From assembly GCA_905116865.2 (NCBI GenBank), contig CAJHNH020004557.1, positions 1,657,677 to 1,721,676 of the forward strand: a DNA stretch of 64,000 nt. The letters run 5' to 3'. The notes below the pieces were generated by a model. It was not told where the DNA came from, ran no database searches, and worked only from the letters and a program-made list of their open reading frames with translations. The position numbers and the translations under genes are program-made. This DNA comes from Candidula unifasciata (Eukaryota > Mollusca > Gastropoda > Stylommatophora > Geomitridae). Positions 55,655 through 64,000 of this stretch are shown here, in pieces; position 1 is the stretch's first letter, and every line of letters begins with the position of its first letter.

Positions 55655-55745
55655 GCAGGGGAGCACCTGGCCGGCCGAACGGTTAGGAACTCTAGCATGC
55701 GGGACATCCCGGTTCAATCCCCGATGAGGCTGTGAATTTTTTCTC
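55655..55745 (+). mobile_element. SINE family D head
   Basis: TGGCCGGCCGAACGGTTAGG and B box CGGTTCAATCCC, then GATGAGGCTGTGAATTTTTT, parallel to 19910-19960. Confidence 0.65.
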
Positions 55746-55854
55746 CTGAGAAGGGGCAAAATTAATTCAGAAAGCCTGCACAGATTCCTTGGCTACACTG
55801 CACAAGTGGTAGATAAAGGCAGTATTAGCATTTGGCACATAAAGATAAAGCCTT

Positions 55855-56545
55855 TACTTCTGAATAATGGAAAGACTGGAGTAATGGTGATTTGCAAGAA
55901 AAGAATAGGGCCTAAATGTATAATAAAAGGGCGTTTTTTTAGGACATGTACAGACATTTAAGCACATTAATAACATGCGATGGAAAATGTATCACAGAGA
56001 TAAAGAAGAAAATAGGACAAATCCAAGTCCATGAATAAGAGAATAGGACAGATCAAAACTGCATTCTATGAAATAAAGAACGTTTTGTGCAATAATTCCA
56101 TGTCACTGGAGGTTAGGTGAGATATTCTTGCATGCTATATAGAACTAGTTTTAACATGCGACTGTGAATCCTGAATGATTTATAAACAAGCCGAACAATT
56201 TCTTCAAGCATCGGAGATGTGGTTTTACAGAAAAACACTAAAATTCATTAGACAGCTAAGAAAGTAACCCATATTCCCTGAAAGCGGCGAGTGCTCGAAG
56301 GCAACGAGTCACAACCACCAGAAAGAGATAGTGGTCACTTTCTGATCATGTTATGAGAAGAGGCAAACTGGAACATGCTGAGACCATTGGAAAGATCTAT
56401 GGAAAGAGAGACAGAAGAAGATAAGTATATTCTTGACAGCCTTTTGTCATGACAGGGTGTCAGGACACGAACATACAGGCAGTTGCGGATCGCAGATTGT
56501 GTAGAGGTACGATCGCCCATGCCATCGGCAAGGCACTTGGTGGTG
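55855..56545 (+). pseudogene. LINE pol 3' half, decayed
   Basis: Same family as 19066-19790: NNGKTGVMVICKKRIGPKCI, IGQIKTAFYEIKNVLCNNSM, a CYIELVL region, then QASEMWFYRKTLKFI and TGTC-DHWKDLWKERQKK. Many stops, and it ends in GGTGGTGATAAAG rather than a clean tandem tail. Confidence 0.75.
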
Positions 56546-56827
56546 ATAAAGAAGCCACTTTTTTTTTTTTTTTTTGAGTATTAAAATAGGGGCGCTAAAT
56601 AAGAAAAATTTACAACACGGTGTCCATACTATCTACTGAAATGAAGTTCATAAAGGTTTCGTCTAGCTAAGAATAGGTGTACACAAATATGTGCCCTATA
56701 TTAGAGAACAGGTGTCTACCAAGGTGTGGCCTATATCTTTAGAGATCAGATACAACTGTCGGCCAGGCATCAACATCACGTGCAGGCACCGACTATCAGA
56801 TCTGGTCTCAAATTATCATTGCGGCTG

Positions 56828-57050
56828 ACTGACTGACTTTCTACCCCACTAGGACATCACACAAGCGATAAACACCCGATGACACAAAGTGCCACCATGT
56901 GGATGAGGATCACTGTGGAGAGGTCCCAGAAACCGCGTTCAGACAATTAGCCATATTTATGGCCTGCCTATATTGCGGCCCCTGGCAAAAGCCAGGGTGG
57001 GGTTTCAAATAACAACAAATTACGTCCTGAAAAGGACGTAGGGATATCAT
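56828..57050 (+). mobile_element. Dispersed repeat G, full-length
   Basis: TTTCTACCCCACTAGGACAT, CACAAGCGATAAACACCCG, GACACAAAGTGCCACCATG, GAGGATCACTGTGGAGAGG, CCCCTGGCAAAAGCCAGGG (a perfect hairpin) and GGGGTTTCAAATAACAAC. Confidence 0.85.
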
Positions 57051-57317
57051 TGCGGCGCTGGATCACGTGACTAGAAAGAATGGAAAATTGGCCAGGAGAC
57101 GAGAACATTTTTTTTTTACATTAATATTTGAGATGTAGGCCGCCATTTATTCGGTTTTTAAATGAAAATTACTCGCATGTGAATTACATTTTACGCACAT
57201 TTTAATTATGTTTACGCATAAGTTGACTGCGTAAGGCTCGTGTTTATTAGATTTATACACGTTTTAATTACGTTTTCCCCCGTGTAAGTTCCGGGGCTTG
57301 ATTGTGACGAAAACAAG

Positions 57318-57410
57318 AAAAGGCATACTGCGTCCCCAACAAGCATGTCGTAGGTGTCGAATAATTAGGGGCATCAAATAAGTCAGATCTGTAAAGTGGA
57401 CATACTGTCC
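57318..57410 (+). mobile_element. SINE family B, deleted scrap
   Basis: CGTCCCCAACAAGCATGTCG, then CAAATAAGTCAGATCTGTAA, with the middle missing. Confidence 0.55.
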
Positions 57411-57759
57411 GCGATATGCAAGAGTACGTGGGAAGAGCGGATTTTCTGGCTACAAAAGCGATAGCTACGCCAATACTCGTACTGGACGAGGGAGATAATC
57501 TGGAGACCATATATAAACGAGTGTTTACAGAATACACGAACTGAGATAAAGTAAGATGTGTAATAAAGCATGAAAGAGTAATTGGGAGTGGGCCCAGCAA
57601 CGACAGGCGTATGAGAGAAAGCGAACGACGTGTACACAGTACAATCAGTGTGCTACGGGAACAGTAAGAATCTACAACTTGAGAAAATTTGCTGCAGGAG
57701 ACGGAGCATCTATGGGTATGCCCAGAGTGTTATGATGTCGATTCTTGAATCAGTAATCA

Positions 57760-58190
57760 TATCGTGTGGGTTCCAGGGCCCTGTTGTAGAACATGAACAG
57801 ACTCACTGCCTTCGCCAAAAAGTGTCGACTAAGTGGGTGCACCTTTCGACGTTGCCTGAGAGGCAAGAAACCAACAGTCTGGATTCAAATAAGTCAGATT
57901 TGTAAAACAGATGTGCACACAACACTCAGATTCTGGAACAAAGTCAAGAAGTGAGCGAAAAACCAGAACTCGCCGGGTTCTTTTCTATTTAGCGATCACA
58001 TCACGCGAGATTTAGGGATAGTCCATATTATAGAGGAGGGGGGGGGGTATTAGTAGTAGTCGCCACTCATTTAACACAAACCCTAACCCCCTATAACATA
58101 GGATGTCCCTAAATCTCGCGTGATGTAAGCCCTTTACAGAACAGAACCACTTCCCGTCAGAGTTACAGCCGGTAATGCGAAGAAGTTGTT
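57760..58190 (+). mobile_element. SINE family B, interrupted by a palindromic miniature element
   Basis: GTGTGGGTTCCAGGGCCCTG, CAGACTCACTGCC, GAAACCAACAGTCTGGAT, AACCAGAACTCGCCG. Then comes the insert, and GTCAGAGTTACAGCCGGTAA with GCGAAGAAG resumes after it. Confidence 0.75.
57998..58126. mobile_element. Palindromic miniature inverted-repeat element
   Basis: The 129-bp element has termini ACATCACGCGAGATTTAGGG and CCCTAAATCTCGCGTGATGT, perfect 20-bp inverted repeats that extend imperfectly inward. The centre holds a G9 run. No coding capacity. The superfamily is unclear because no clean target duplication is visible. Confidence 0.82.
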
Positions 58191-58206
58191 TATCCTCCAA
58201 GTTTGT

Positions 58207-58300
58207 GGCAGAACCAACCCCAGCTTTTGTTTTTAACAAGTAAATGAAACGTTCAGTAGTTTGTTACTGCCTCCTAAACGGCCAGCTCTCGTGTTTCACT
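58207..58300 (-). mobile_element. SINE family A, tail
   Basis: The reverse complement gives GGCCGTTTAGGAGGCAGTAA, CAAACTACTGAACG and GCTGGGGTTGGTTCTGCC. Confidence 0.68.
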
Positions 58301-58822
58301 GTGGAAATTACCGCAAAGCGGTCTGCTGTCAAACAGCCGCATTACGTTTAAATTAGAGTACCCCTATGGTTACAAAGTAACCTGCAGTTTAAAGTGGGCG
58401 TGCGATGTAATGTATATGATAAGGATCTTCACCCGTTCAATACACCTTTTATATGGGATATGTCAACCAGAGCTGTTTTTCTGTCTCTTCATACCTTCCC
58501 CGCTGCGATAACCGACAGCCACCACTCATCCATCTGCACAGCCAGTAGAAACATCTAGTCCATGAGAAGGCGGGTAACCACCGTACCCACTGCACCACGC
58601 ATGGCCGGCACACGAATACCCGCGACTGCACAGCACGCGCCACCTGCCCCTCGTGCGAACAGACAGACGGACAGACCAATACAAACGCGCCGCATACCTG
58701 TCGCACCTGCTCTAACTCTAGCCTGCTTGTTCTCTTCCCCCCCCCCCCCCCTGAATAATTCAGTTTTCCTGCAGAGCAATTACTCGCGAGCAACGACCCT
58801 ACCCCGCACAAACCCTTTCAAT
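58301..58822. other. No gene recognised
   Basis: Relatively GC-rich (58560-58720) with a C14 run at about 58738. I looked for a LIN28 5' exon here and could not support one. Confidence 0.4.
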
Positions 58823-58831
58823 TGTGTGTGT

Positions 58832-58871
<40 letters not shown>

Positions 58872-58978
58872 ATGTATGTATGTATGTATGTATGTATGTA
58901 TGTATGTATGTATGTATGTATGTATGTATGTATGTATGTATGTATGTATGTATACATGCATGTATGTATGTATGTATG
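58823..58978. repeat. (GT)n-(TATG)n microsatellite, left part
   Basis: GT repeats to 58854, then about 30 TATG units with one CATGCA break, ending at the hAT composite. Confidence 0.95.
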
Positions 58979-59069
58979 ATTTAGGGCTGTACCGAATAGT
59001 GATTTTCACTATTCGACCGCATACGAATAGTGGGACCAACTATTCGGTCGAATACGAATAGTGTATCAT

Positions 59070-59475
59070 CATCATCATCATCAGGTGCCTTGCCGACTAG
59101 CATGGGCGATCATGCCTCTCCACAATCTACTATCTCCTGCAGCATGTATTAGTTCGTGTGCTGACACACCCCCATGTCATGCAACAAGACTGTCAAGAAT
59201 CTTCTCTCGTTGTCTTCCTCTATCCCTCCTTCCACAGATCTTTCCAGTGGTCACCAAATATTCCATTTTCCCTCTTCTCATAACATGGCTGAAAAATGAC
59301 GACTGTCTCCTTCTGATGTCTGTGATTAGTTGTCTTCGGGCTCCCGCCTCTTTCAAAACCATCGTTCGCTCGGCCGTTCGTTCGATGTAATTTAAACGCA
59401 CCTTTATATTCTCGTTAGCAATATTTTCAAATTTGATTTGGGCGAAGACATCCTGAAAGAACGAAAAATGCATAA
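59070..59475 (-). pseudogene. LINE 3' end within hAT copy 2
   Basis: Minus strand: KEAGARRQLITDIRRRQSSF, FSHVMRRGKMEYLVTTGKIC and GRRDRGRQREKILDSLV. The tail is (ATG)n at the hAT junction. Same family as 19066, shorter. Confidence 0.75.
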
Positions 59476-59569
59476 TCTCTCTCTCCCTCACAAACATATA
59501 CACACACATTGCGGTTATATTTTATGCAGTTTATACCACGCAACCGGGTCGCAGTTTCCTACGCTACGA

Positions 59570-59985
59570 CAGACTTAGGCAACAGCGACTTAACCCACCA
59601 AGAAGAAAACATTAATACAATCCAGTATCCAAGAAAGGTGGCTGGATACCCACACCAGATTTTCTCCCCAAGACTCACTTCATCGCCTCTCTAGAGAGGG
59701 ACAGTGTATTATAATCAGACTAAGGACTGGGCACAACAGATTTCGTCAACATATGTTCAAATTTTTCGGTGTAGGAAATACGGAGAAGTGTCCCTGCAGC
59801 GTGGCACCCGAAAATGCTGAGCATGTGCTCCAACACTGTCAACTGTATGCTGACAACAGAGACGCAATCTGGCCTATTCCAACAACAATGAAGACAAAAC
59901 TGTATGGTACACGAGAGGATATGGATTGCACGATAGCTTTCATAAAGGCTACCGGCCTCCTGACATAAGTTTTCTGACAGAAGGA
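59570..59985 (+). pseudogene. LINE pol C-terminal fragment with GAA tail
   Basis: FFGVGNTEKCPCSVAPENAE then HVLQHCQLYADNRDAIWPI, KLYGTREDMDCTIAFIKATG and a stop. This is the CPC(G)...AEHVLQxC zinc-binding end and helix found after RNase H in Jockey/I-type LINEs. The tail begins at once as GATCGAAGAAGAAG. Confidence 0.82.
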
Positions 59986-59986
59986 T

Positions 59987-60063
59987 CGAAGAAGAAGAAG
60001 AAGAAGAAGAAGAAGAAGAAGAAGAAGAAGAAGAAGAAGAAGAAGAAGAAGAAGAAGAAGAGA
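59987..60063. repeat. (GAA)n tract as LINE tail
   Basis: About 25 pure GAA triplets starting a few bases past the LINE reading frame. Confidence 0.95.
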
Positions 60064-60220
60064 GTTATTTCAGTGCATCACAGTGTATGCAGAAACGGGA
60101 GTAAGGTAACCACTATTCGTATTCAGCCCGACTGCAACTATTCGGCCGAATACCGAACAGTTATTAGGTCCACTATTCGGCCCCAAAGTGAATACGAAGC
60201 GAATATTCGGTACAGCCCTA

Positions 60221-61150
60221 ATATGTATGCATGTATGTATGTATGTATGTATGTATGTATGTATGTATGTATGTATGTATGTACGTACGTATGTGTGTAC
60301 GTATGTATGTATGTACGTATGTATGTATGTATGTGTTCGTATGTGTGTATGTATGTATGTATGTATGTATGTATGTATGTATGTATGTATGTATGTATGT
60401 ATGTATGTATGTATGTATGTATGTATGTATGTATGTATGTATGTGTGTGTGTGTGTGTATGTGTATGTGTGTGTGTGTATGTGTGTATGTGTGTATGTAT
60501 GTATGTATGTATGTATGTATGTATGTATGTATGTATGTATGTATGTATGTATGTATGTATGTATGTATGTATGTATGTACGTATGTACGTATGTACGTAT
60601 GTACGTATGTACGTATGTATGTATGTATGTATGTATGTATGTATGTACGTATGTACGTATGTACGTATGTACGTATGTACGTACGTACGTACGTATGTAC
60701 GTATGTATGTACGTATGTACGTATGTACGTATGTATGTATGTATGTATGTATGTATGTATGTACGTACGTACGTACGTACGTACGTACGTATGTATGTAT
60801 GTATGTATGTATGTATGTATGTATGTACGTATGTACGTATGTACGTATGTACGTATGTACGTATGTATGTATGTATGTATGTATGTATGTATGTATGTAT
60901 GTATGTATGTATGTATGTATGTATGTATGTATGTATGTATGTATGTATGTATGTATGTATGTATGTACGTATGTACGTACGTACGTACGTATGTACGTAC
61001 GTACGTACGTACGTACGTACGTACGTACGTATGTATGTATGTATGTATGTATGTATGTATGTATGTATGTACGTACGTACGTACGTACGTACGTATGTAT
61101 GTATGTATGTATGTATGTATGTATGTATGTATGTATGTATGTACGTACGT
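60221..61150. repeat. (TATG)n microsatellite with TACG blocks
   Basis: About 930 bp of TATG tetramers. Blocks of TACG alternate with TATG, with a GTGTGT island at 60440-60500. The 300-440-codon open frames here (both strands) are Met-Tyr-Val-Cys or His-Thr-Tyr-Ile repeats and not genes. Confidence 0.97.
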
Positions 61151-61284
61151 TCGGTACAGGGTCAGTAAGTGAAGAATCGACACCGTATAACTGGAGACGT
61201 CCCTTCAGTGTCCCGTTGACATGTTCAGTGGCTAGTGAAGAGTTCCAATTCCCATAGTATTGTATATATGTATGTATCCAAGTT

Positions 61285-61490
61285 GTACCCCACCAGGACA
61301 TCACACAAGCGATAAACACCCGGTGACACAAAGTGACACCATGCGGATGAGGATCACCCGTGGAGAGGTCCCGGAAACCCCGTTTAGGCGTTTGGCCATA
61401 TTTCAAGCCCGGCTATATTGAGGCCCCCCCCCCCCCCCCGACAAAAGCCCGGGTGGAGCTTTAAAGTAGCTAACAATTGCATCCCAAAAT
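61285..61490 (+). mobile_element. Dispersed repeat G
   Basis: ACCCCACCAGGACATCACAC, GATAAACACCCGGTGACACA, GAGGATCACCCGTGGAGAGG, C15 run, ACAAAAGCCCGGGTGGAGC and TAACAATTGCATCCCAAAA. Confidence 0.82.
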
Positions 61491-61682
61491 GGAATGACGA
61501 GATCCCGATCTGCAGCAGTTTGAGTATATGGCGTCCTCTCTTTATCCGGAGTGTGACTTTTCTCCACGCCTGGAATGCCTCCAGTGTCAGGTCAGAAAGA
61601 TTTATATGGGAGGAGCGCCTCTGTTCGCTTCGTGTATAAAACTTGTCAGTGTCTCCGATATTTCCGAGGTCCATCTTCTGCG

Positions 61683-61920
61683 GCCGGCGTCTGTGGCTTA
61701 GGCGTTGCGAACGTGCTTCGTAATGCCGGACGACGGGTTCGATCTCAGCTGCAGGTCTTTCGCCTTCCGTTGGTCTCGACAGTGGTGTGGAGAAGCCGAC
61801 CGTCCAAAAAGCAACGGCAAACTACTGGACGTCAGTCATTGTGCTTAGAAAAACCACAACAGCAAAAAAATTCAGGGGTTGGTTCTGCAACGTCCTGTAA
61901 AGGATACGCAACTAACTTAA
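61683..61920 (+). mobile_element. tRNA-derived SINE family A, full-length
   Basis: Complete head to tail: CGTCTGTGGCTTAGGCG, B box GGGTTCGATCTC, TGGTCTCGACAGTGG, GCCGACCGTCC, AAACTACTGGACG, TGCTTAGAAAAACCACAACA, GGGGTTGGTTCTGCAACGTC and GGATACGCAACTAAC. It is a good reference copy for the family, about 238 bp. Confidence 0.85.
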
Positions 61921-62494
61921 CCGTCTTCTGCGTAGTCGACCGTTTCCATTTTATGCGAATACTAAATAAACCATTGTCGGTTTGCTGAACTAGTCACAGT
62001 GTTTCCAAACTTCCAAGAATAGTCAAATTTGAAATAGACTATCACATTCAGATGTGTATTATAAAAGTAGAGTGACTGTCATTGTTTGTGTAAGTTCTAC
62101 TGAGTCACAGTTTAATGAGGTGAGGCCTAGTTATCCTTTTCCCTGACATTTGTTCTCGCTCAAACGTTCCAGAATGTCTGGTTGGTTGTTTGGTACCAGA
62201 TCATTAACATTACACAGATACTCTCATCCAGAAAAGCTAACCCGTGCAACACAACACATTTCGACAGTTGTTGGACGTGTCGGTCGAAAGGTGCAAAATA
62301 CCGCAACCAGGTTGTAAACGGGCGCAACTCGAATTTAAGAACATAAGTGTTTTAGAATTAGAGTATTGATCATAAAGAACGCCAACAAGAGTGTATAAAA
62401 TTAGCAACACCAGTGAGGGCAGCCGAGTTCATAGTAGAAACTTTAATACAGCCACACAACGATTTGGAAAAGAGTGAACTGTATGTAATGGGGA
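61921..62494. other. No feature recognised
   Basis: AT-rich, no supported coding or repeat signal. Confidence 0.5.
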
Positions 62495-62990
62495 ATCTTT
62501 AGCCGTAGCAATACAAAATATCAGCAAGGAAATCAAACATCCAATTTTGAGAGCATGCATTTTCTCTGTAGCAACATACGGATGTGTGTCGTAGACTATC
62601 TCAAAGTCTCTAAAGATATAAAATGAGCTTTTGAGCTGAAATGCTATAGGAATATTCTCAGATAATCATGGACAAAGAAGAGGAGAAATACGGACATTCC
62701 AACAGAAATTTAAAAAATAAATAAATGAATCACAGTTGAAGAAGGAGGAGCAAGGACCCCAAGAAGGTAATGCAAAAACAGAGGCAGTACATCGCGTAAG
62801 ATGTAAAGACATAGAGAAGTCCCCCAAAAAGTTCGCAGAACAATCTAGGAAAGGCCTTAACAAAGTGCACAACTCTTCGAAGTAAACAGCCTGAATAAGA
62901 CATGGAGGAAAGTTTATGGAGGGTGCAAAGGGTTAGAGACCTAGCATGCGTTGGCTGGGGGTCGAAACTCCACTAGGTGATGATGAATAA
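62495..62990 (+). pseudogene. LINE pol 3' fragment
   Basis: NISKEIKHPILRACIFSVAT then YGCVS (the ATYGCESW site), LKCYRNILR-like and KEEEKYGHS-like sequences follow in mixed frames. Frameshifts and stops throughout. Confidence 0.65.
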
Positions 62991-63239
62991 AGATCACGCA
63001 AAGACTAGCGTTTAAAGAACAGAGACAGTGAAGACAGCTAGATAAACGTATACTAAAAATAGAACAGTAAATGCAGCTAAAAGAAGAGACGAATACCACC
63101 AAAAAAAAAATGTATGAATATAAAACAGGATACGCTCGAGAAAAGAGAAGAAACAAGTGGACAACAGCTGGTAGCGACAAAGACGAACACAATTACTAAA
63201 CAGGTCATCATCAACATTATCAATGTGAATGTGTCGCTA

Positions 63240-63545
63240 CCTAGGGAACTAGCCTTTCCCCGACAGCATCAGTTATAATTGTGCCTCCCTTTCATGCTGT
63301 TATTTCAAGGTGTTTCTCAGTATTGGTGGTTCCTGCCTCAGACACTAAAACTGGAGACAGAATTGACTGAGGGACGGACGGCTGAGAGAAACCTTAAAAC
63401 GAACGTTGATGAGAGTGGCCAAAGGTGCTGCACTGGACTACATCCATGACATCAAAAGTATTGCAAAGGATAGAAGGGAATGGAGGAAAATAACAGAGTC
63501 CTATATGCCGTATATTACTGCACAAGTGGATGCTGCTGTTGACTG
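63240..63545 (+). pseudogene. Probable LINE pol C-terminal end
   Basis: TLMRVAKGAALDYIHDIKSI then AKDRREWRKITES resembles the final xAxDRxxWRxxV helix of LINE pol. Weak, and no catalytic part is present. Confidence 0.45.
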
Positions 63546-63547
63546 AC

Positions 63548-63745
63548 TTTGACTTTCTACCCCACCAGGACATCACACAAGCGATAAACACCCGATGACA
63601 CAATTTGCCATCATGCTGATGAGAATCACCGTGAAAAGGTGCCAGAAACCGCGTTCAGCCATTATGCCATATTGCAGCCCCCGGCATGAGCCAGATTAGG
63701 GCTTCAAATAACGAAAAAATTGCATCCTAAAAAGGACGGCAAGAT
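63548..63745 (+). mobile_element. Dispersed repeat G, full-length
   Basis: TTTCTACCCCACCAGGACAT, CACAAGCGATAAACACCCG, AACCGCGTTCAGCC, GCAGCCCCCGGCATGAGCC and GGGCTTCAAATAACGAAAAA. Confidence 0.83.
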
Positions 63746-64000
63746 TAGTTACTGCTGTTAATGACGACAGCCATTTAGGAGAGAACAGTTTGTGTTCTCA
63801 GCGCAGATTGTTATGAGATGATCGACAGACAAACAGCTCTAAAAGTCAAAGGCACCACCTAGACATAATCACCAAAGAAAGAAAGAAAAAAAACTGCAAG
63901 CGTGGAATAGTACAGCACGCGAGGTGATGTTTCAACACATCAAATGTGACACACACTGGCAGACGCAGGCTGTCGGCCATGACACCAACAGTCTGCCAGC
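63746..64000. other. No feature recognised
   Basis: Short terminal stretch without a supported feature. Confidence 0.5.

Larger units (their letters stand above)
58982..60220. mobile_element. hAT element carrying LINE sequence, copy 2
   Basis: Termini TAGGGCTGTACCGAA and TTCGGTACAGCCCTA are identical to copy 1 at 18525-19868, in inverted orientation. The hAT-LINE junction (TACGAATAGTGTATCATCAT on this strand) is the same as in copy 1. A second LINE piece and a GAA tract sit inside. The flanks are TATG microsatellite on both sides, and no 8-bp duplication can be recognised (GTATGATT against ATATGTAT). Confidence 0.88.

Noticed and set aside
58449..58811. 5' exon of LIN28 in a GC-rich minus-strand frame
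   Set aside because: The Gly stretch comes from a C14 run, and no donor in the required phase follows a plausible start; not supportable.
59926..61406. Open frames of 313-443 codons on both strands
   Set aside because: They are translations of the TATG/TACG microsatellite; frames are open in several phases on both strands because the repeat lacks stops.

Overview
The window is eukaryotic, animal DNA: genes in pieces with GT-AG introns, very rich in microsatellites, minisatellites, SINEs, LINE fragments and DNA transposons. Nothing resembles a bacterial operon. The only cellular protein-coding gene I can support is a LIN28 homologue on the minus strand. Its first zinc knuckle has the longer spacing (C-x2-C-x5-H-x4-C) that I recall from invertebrate LIN28 rather than the vertebrate x4 form. 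Together with the LINE/SINE content and two SPIN-like hAT elements (a family reported from a pond snail), this suggests a mollusc, possibly a gastropod. That placement is inference.

LIN28 reads right to left. An exon at 45282-45164 carries the first half of the cold-shock domain, 38853-38681 the second half plus a basic linker, and 33870-33599 the CCHC zinc knuckles and C-terminus. Splice sites and phases agree at every internal junction. The N-terminal exon(s) were not found. The last exon carries one extra base inside the second zinc knuckle, so as written the frame breaks there. The two introns are occupied almost entirely by other things: the 4.8-kb downstream intron by three unrelated minisatellites (30-, 29- and 42-bp units), the 6.3-kb upstream intron by a LINE ORF1 relic, a Tigger/pogo transposon, two LINE RNase H relics, and a 413-bp GAA/TTC tract lying about 9 nt from the splice donor.

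Layout. 1-2.7 kb: simple repeats ending in 63 consecutive C. 2.8-14 kb: SPIN-like hAT elements, SINEs, hAT and LINE relics, some nested. 15-16.3 kb: a degenerate minisatellite. 17-19.9 kb: two hAT elements with perfect 8-bp target duplications, one holding a piggyBac-like element and the other a LINE. 20-30.9 kb: AT-rich and mostly featureless, with scattered SINEs. 31-33 kb: 21-bp minisatellites. 33.6-45.3 kb: LIN28. 45.4-58 kb: more minisatellites, a LINE with a 13-bp target duplication, a 2.4-kb LINE nested in a SINE, and further SINEs. 58.8-61.2 kb: a TATG microsatellite split by a second hAT/LINE composite. 61.3-64 kb: SINEs and LINE remains.

SINE families are named locally A to G; I could not match them to database names. 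Long open frames over the tandem repeats are not genes. No rRNA, functional tRNA gene, CRISPR array or promoter could be supported.
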